From CAZCWX01 sp964502465 (GTDB taxonomy: Bacteria; Desulfobacterota; Binatia; Bin18), in assembly GCA_964502465.1 (NCBI GenBank), contig CAZCWX010000701.1:1-8088 (forward strand): 8,088 nucleotides of DNA, in the 5' to 3' direction. Of this stretch, positions 6,149-8,088 are shown one piece after another. The notes beneath the pieces are model-generated. The model did no database searches. It was not told the DNA's origin and saw nothing but the letters and a program-made list of their open reading frames with translations. A program made the translations under genes and the position numbers. How positions within the stretch are numbered: the stretch's first letter is position 1; every line of letters begins with the position of its first letter.

Positions 6149-6344
6149 GGCGCTTGGCGCCCTGCATGAAACCGTGCAAGGGCTACGCCGTCTTGGGCTG
6201 GTGGACACCACGACCATGCGCGAGTTTGACGCTTCGTGCCTGACGCCGGTCGAAAAGCTCTCCCCCCGGTAGATTGCCGCGATGCGCCGGCGGGCTGGAG
6301 TCAGCCAGGCGGTGTTTGCCAGCATGAAGCAAGTGATAGAATAA
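6126..6344 (+). pseudogene. higA: HigA-like antitoxin with amber codon and lost C-terminus
   Basis: ATG 6126 is preceded by AGGAGG (6111-6116) and opens a HigA/Xre-type antitoxin: MTKKYRSKALGALHETVQGL, then RRLGLVDTTTMREFDASCL and TPVEKLSPR. A TAG at 6270-6272 stands where relatives have Gln ('LSP.QIAAMR'), and the frame continues as IAAMRRRAGVSQAVFASM, which is the start of the helix-turn-helix. It then ends abruptly in KQVIE and TAA, so the recognition helix (normally 'LNVTT..VSQWERG') is missing. The gene has thus suffered a C-to-T nonsense mutation and a 3' truncation or internal deletion. It pairs with the toxin remnant that overlaps its 5' end. The truncated 48-residue product would lack DNA binding. 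Confidence 0.8.
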
Positions 6345-6622
6345 AACTTTCAGTTGGATGGTAGTCCACAAGCCCTGCCACGAGCGACGGAAGATCCGGT
6401 CCAGGAATTTCCATCACAATTGACTGAAGGTCGTTTCACTCCCTTGGCGCCCCTGACTGAGAAGGAACTTCTGCGCTGGGGCGCGGTCCCGCGTACTCAG
6501 CAACAGCTCCGCGTCTGCCGCCAAGCGGGCAGCACACTCGGGACCACGATACCCCAAGTGGCCGAGGGTGACCCCACCCTCGACGCTCTGGACCAAAGCC
6601 AGCGCCGGCGCGCACCTGTGGG
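6345..6622. other. Gene-free stretch between antitoxin and IS5 remnants
   Basis: I find no supported gene in these 280 bases. Open frames exist on both strands, but none resembles a known protein or has a ribosome-binding site. It probably consists of degraded insertion-sequence DNA, since a transposase fragment follows directly. Confidence 0.35.
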
Positions 6623-6742
6623 GTGCGCCGCTGGGTCGTGGAGCGGTCGTTTGGGGCTACCCGTCGCCTCTGTCGCGACTTTGAGCATACCGTCTCCTCC
6701 AGTGAAGCCATGGTGTACCTGGCCTCCCTCCGCCGCACGTTC
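6623..6742 (+). pseudogene. IS5-family transposase C-terminal remnant
   Basis: The frame reads RRWVVERSFGATRRLCRDFE followed by HTVSSSEAMVYLASLRRTFR. This is the end of an IS5-type DDE transposase: the 'RRWVVER(T/S)F' motif carries the third catalytic acid (E of WVVER), and '..RL.RD.E.....SEA..YLA..R...R' is the closing helix pair. The N-terminal domain and the two catalytic aspartates are absent upstream, so only the last ~40 residues survive. The frame stays open to 6991, but I see no homology beyond 6742. No inverted terminal repeat could be identified. Confidence 0.7.
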
Positions 6743-7010
6743 AGGGTGGCAGCGACAGAGACTGCGAATCAAAAAACACTCTCTGAGGTTCTTCGTCTGT
6801 TTGCGATGCTTGTGCCAGCGACGCCGGATCGTTGGATTTTACCCCCTTGCTACGGGAAGCCTAAGGCGGGCAACGTGAACCCTATTTTTTGCGGCCTTAC
6901 CGTAGGGTTTCGTACGATCGGGCCTGATACCCCGTCATGTCACTCATGTAATGGTGTATTCATTCTGGCCCATCATGAGGCCGTTGTGTGAGTGGGGGCG
7001 GTCCATTCCA
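6743..7010. other. Gene-free spacer downstream of the Rho-like gene
   Basis: No gene is supported here. CCCTA (about 6882) and TAGGG (about 6905) form a weak inverted repeat with a long loop. There is no convincing terminator for the minus-strand Rho-like gene that ends at 7011. Confidence 0.35.
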
Positions 7011-8006
7011 TTACAACCCGCCGGGATAACTTCCCAGCTCCCCTACCAATGCCTCGTTGGTGGATGTTCGTTCGAACAACGCGAGCACGGTTTTCGTCGC
7101 TTCCACGGTCGTGAGTTCAGCAACACGGCGACGCAGCAGATGTGCGGTGTTGAGTGCTGCGGGATCGAGGAGTTGCGCTTCCTTGCGTGTGCCAGAGGCT
7201 GGGATATTAATAGCAGGAAAGAGACGACGATCCGCGAGACGACGGTCGAGCACGACCTCCATGTTCCCTGTGCCTTTGAACTCTTGAGCGATAATGTCGT
7301 CCATCTGACTCCCCGTGTCAATAAGAGCAGTGGCAAGAATCGTCAGCGAGCCTCCGTTTTCCAACTGGCGAGCTGCGCCGAAGAGACGCTTGGGCAGCTC
7401 TAACGCACTGGCGTCTAACCCTCCACTCATGGTGTGTCCTGTCCGGGTATTGAGGTTATGTGCACGCGCCAGACGGGTGAGCGAATCCACTACGAGGACC
7501 ACATCACGGCCAGAGAGCGCAGCGGCCACAACCCGTTCAAGACAGGTTGCTGCCACGGCGAGATGCTCCTCACGGGAGCGGTCAGTGGAAGAGGCAAAGA
7601 CCTCGGCCTTGACCGAGCGGCGAAAATCTGTGACTTCCTCGGGTCGCTCGTCAACCAAGAGACAGTATAGCATGGCTGCGTGTGCACCAGCAGTCACGCC
7701 CTGGCAGAAATCTTTCAGCAACGTGGTCTTCCCCGTCCTCGGGGGAGCGAGAATCAACGCCCGTTGGCCAAAGCCCACCGGGCAGAGCAGATCAAGCACG
7801 CGCAGCGTTACGGGGGTACCAGGACCGACAAGGGGGATCTTCCGATTGGGAGCGAGAGCGATACGCGACTGAAATTCCTGTAATGCCTCTGAGGGAGCCT
7901 TGACTCCAGCCCATCGATCTCGTCTTTGCTGTCCACTAGGCGGCTGCCGCCTGCGATTGTCTGACTGAGTGTGAAACCTATTTTCAGAACGCCGGTTCCG
8001 CCGCAT
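7011..8006 (-). CDS. rho: Rho-family helicase/ATPase lacking the N-terminal RNA-binding domains
   Basis: This 331-residue protein matches the C-terminal RecA-type ring domain of transcription termination factor Rho, the hexameric RNA helicase that ends transcription. Visible features are Walker A APPRTGKTT (87-95), LVDERPEEVTDFRRSVKAEV (117-136) with the catalytic-Glu region, Walker B VVLVVDS (169-175), the Q-loop region TGHTMSGG (189-196), R-loop EFKGTGNM (242-249), DRRLFPAI (259-266) and the arginine-finger SGTRKE (271-276). E. coli Rho is 419 residues. Here the Rho_N helix bundle and cold-shock RNA-binding domain are absent, replaced by an Arg/Gln-rich, probably disordered N-terminus (residues 1-35). 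In the Q-loop the conserved SGK reads TGH, losing a lysine implicated in RNA contact. ATG 8006 has AAAGGA eight bases upstream, so the short form is the encoded form. I infer a Rho paralogue; the symbol denotes family only. No partner gene is visible. Confidence 0.9.
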   Translation of the reverse strand: MRRNRRSENRFHTQSDNRRRQPPSGQQRRDRWAGVKAPSEALQEFQSRIALAPNRKIPLVGPGTPVTLRVLDLLCPVGFGQRALILAPPRTGKTTLLKDFCQGVTAGAHAAMLYCLLVDERPEEVTDFRRSVKAEVFASSTDRSREEHLAVAATCLERVVAAALSGRDVVLVVDSLTRLARAHNLNTRTGHTMSGGLDASALELPKRLFGAARQLENGGSLTILATALIDTGSQMDDIIAQEFKGTGNMEVVLDRRLADRRLFPAINIPASGTRKEAQLLDPAALNTAHLLRRRVAELTTVEATKTVLALFERTSTNEALVGELGSYPGGL

Positions 8007-8088
8007 TTACTGTATCCTTTCATCTGTCACAACAAACTCGCACAAACCGCATTCCTGGTATAACACCACCATCACGTCAGCCCCCGCT

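Noticed and set aside
5452..6272. TAG recoding (amber readthrough) as an explanation for two in-frame TAG codons
   Set aside because: TAG ends the intact amidohydrolase and higB genes in the same window, and the affected genes show other signs of decay.

Overview
This 8.1 kb window looks like a chromosomal accessory region from a GC-rich, repeat-laden environmental bacterium. Intergenic DNA carries the familiar TGTCATTGCGAG-type palindromic repeat and a CCTCTCCC/GGGAGAGG hairpin. Both are common in deltaproteobacterial-grade, NC10/Rokubacteria-like and similar genomes, but I cannot fix the taxon from sequence alone. Four intact gene blocks are separated by wreckage of insertion sequences and broken genes.

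Positions 1-1050 hold no intact gene. There are two intergenic repeat hairpins, a C-terminal scrap of an IS6-like transposase (minus strand) and an N-terminal zinc-ribbon scrap of an IS1-like transposase (plus strand). A soluble bacterial cytochrome P450 follows (1069-2259, plus), with a strong factor-independent terminator at 2385-2420. It converges on an amidohydrolase_2-type TIM-barrel hydrolase (2475-3329, minus). No redox partner for the P450 is in view. The convergent layout gives no direct evidence of a joint pathway.

After a 460-bp AT-richer spacer, a good sigma70-like promoter (3721-3750) drives a compact plus-strand operon. It contains higB toxin and higA antitoxin (11-nt gap), an unrecognised 193-residue protein (15-nt gap) and a small conserved protein overlapping it by ATGA. 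The last gene is cut by a 114-bp element with perfect 14-bp terminal inverted repeats. The reading frame resumes exactly after the element, so this looks like a recent MITE-type insertion.

Positions 5389-6742 are a decay zone. It holds a minus-strand protein gene interrupted by an amber codon, the tail of a second (unrelated) HigB-like toxin, a HigA-like antitoxin with an amber codon and a lost C-terminus, and the C-terminal fragment of an IS5-family transposase. TAG ends clearly intact genes here (the amidohydrolase and higB), so these ambers are mutations and not recoding.

The right end (7011-8006, minus) encodes a Rho-family hexameric helicase/ATPase core. The usual N-terminal RNA-binding domains are absent and replaced by about 35 arginine-rich residues. 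It is probably a Rho paralogue with altered RNA selection, and is the most interesting intact gene in the window together with the extended higBA operon.
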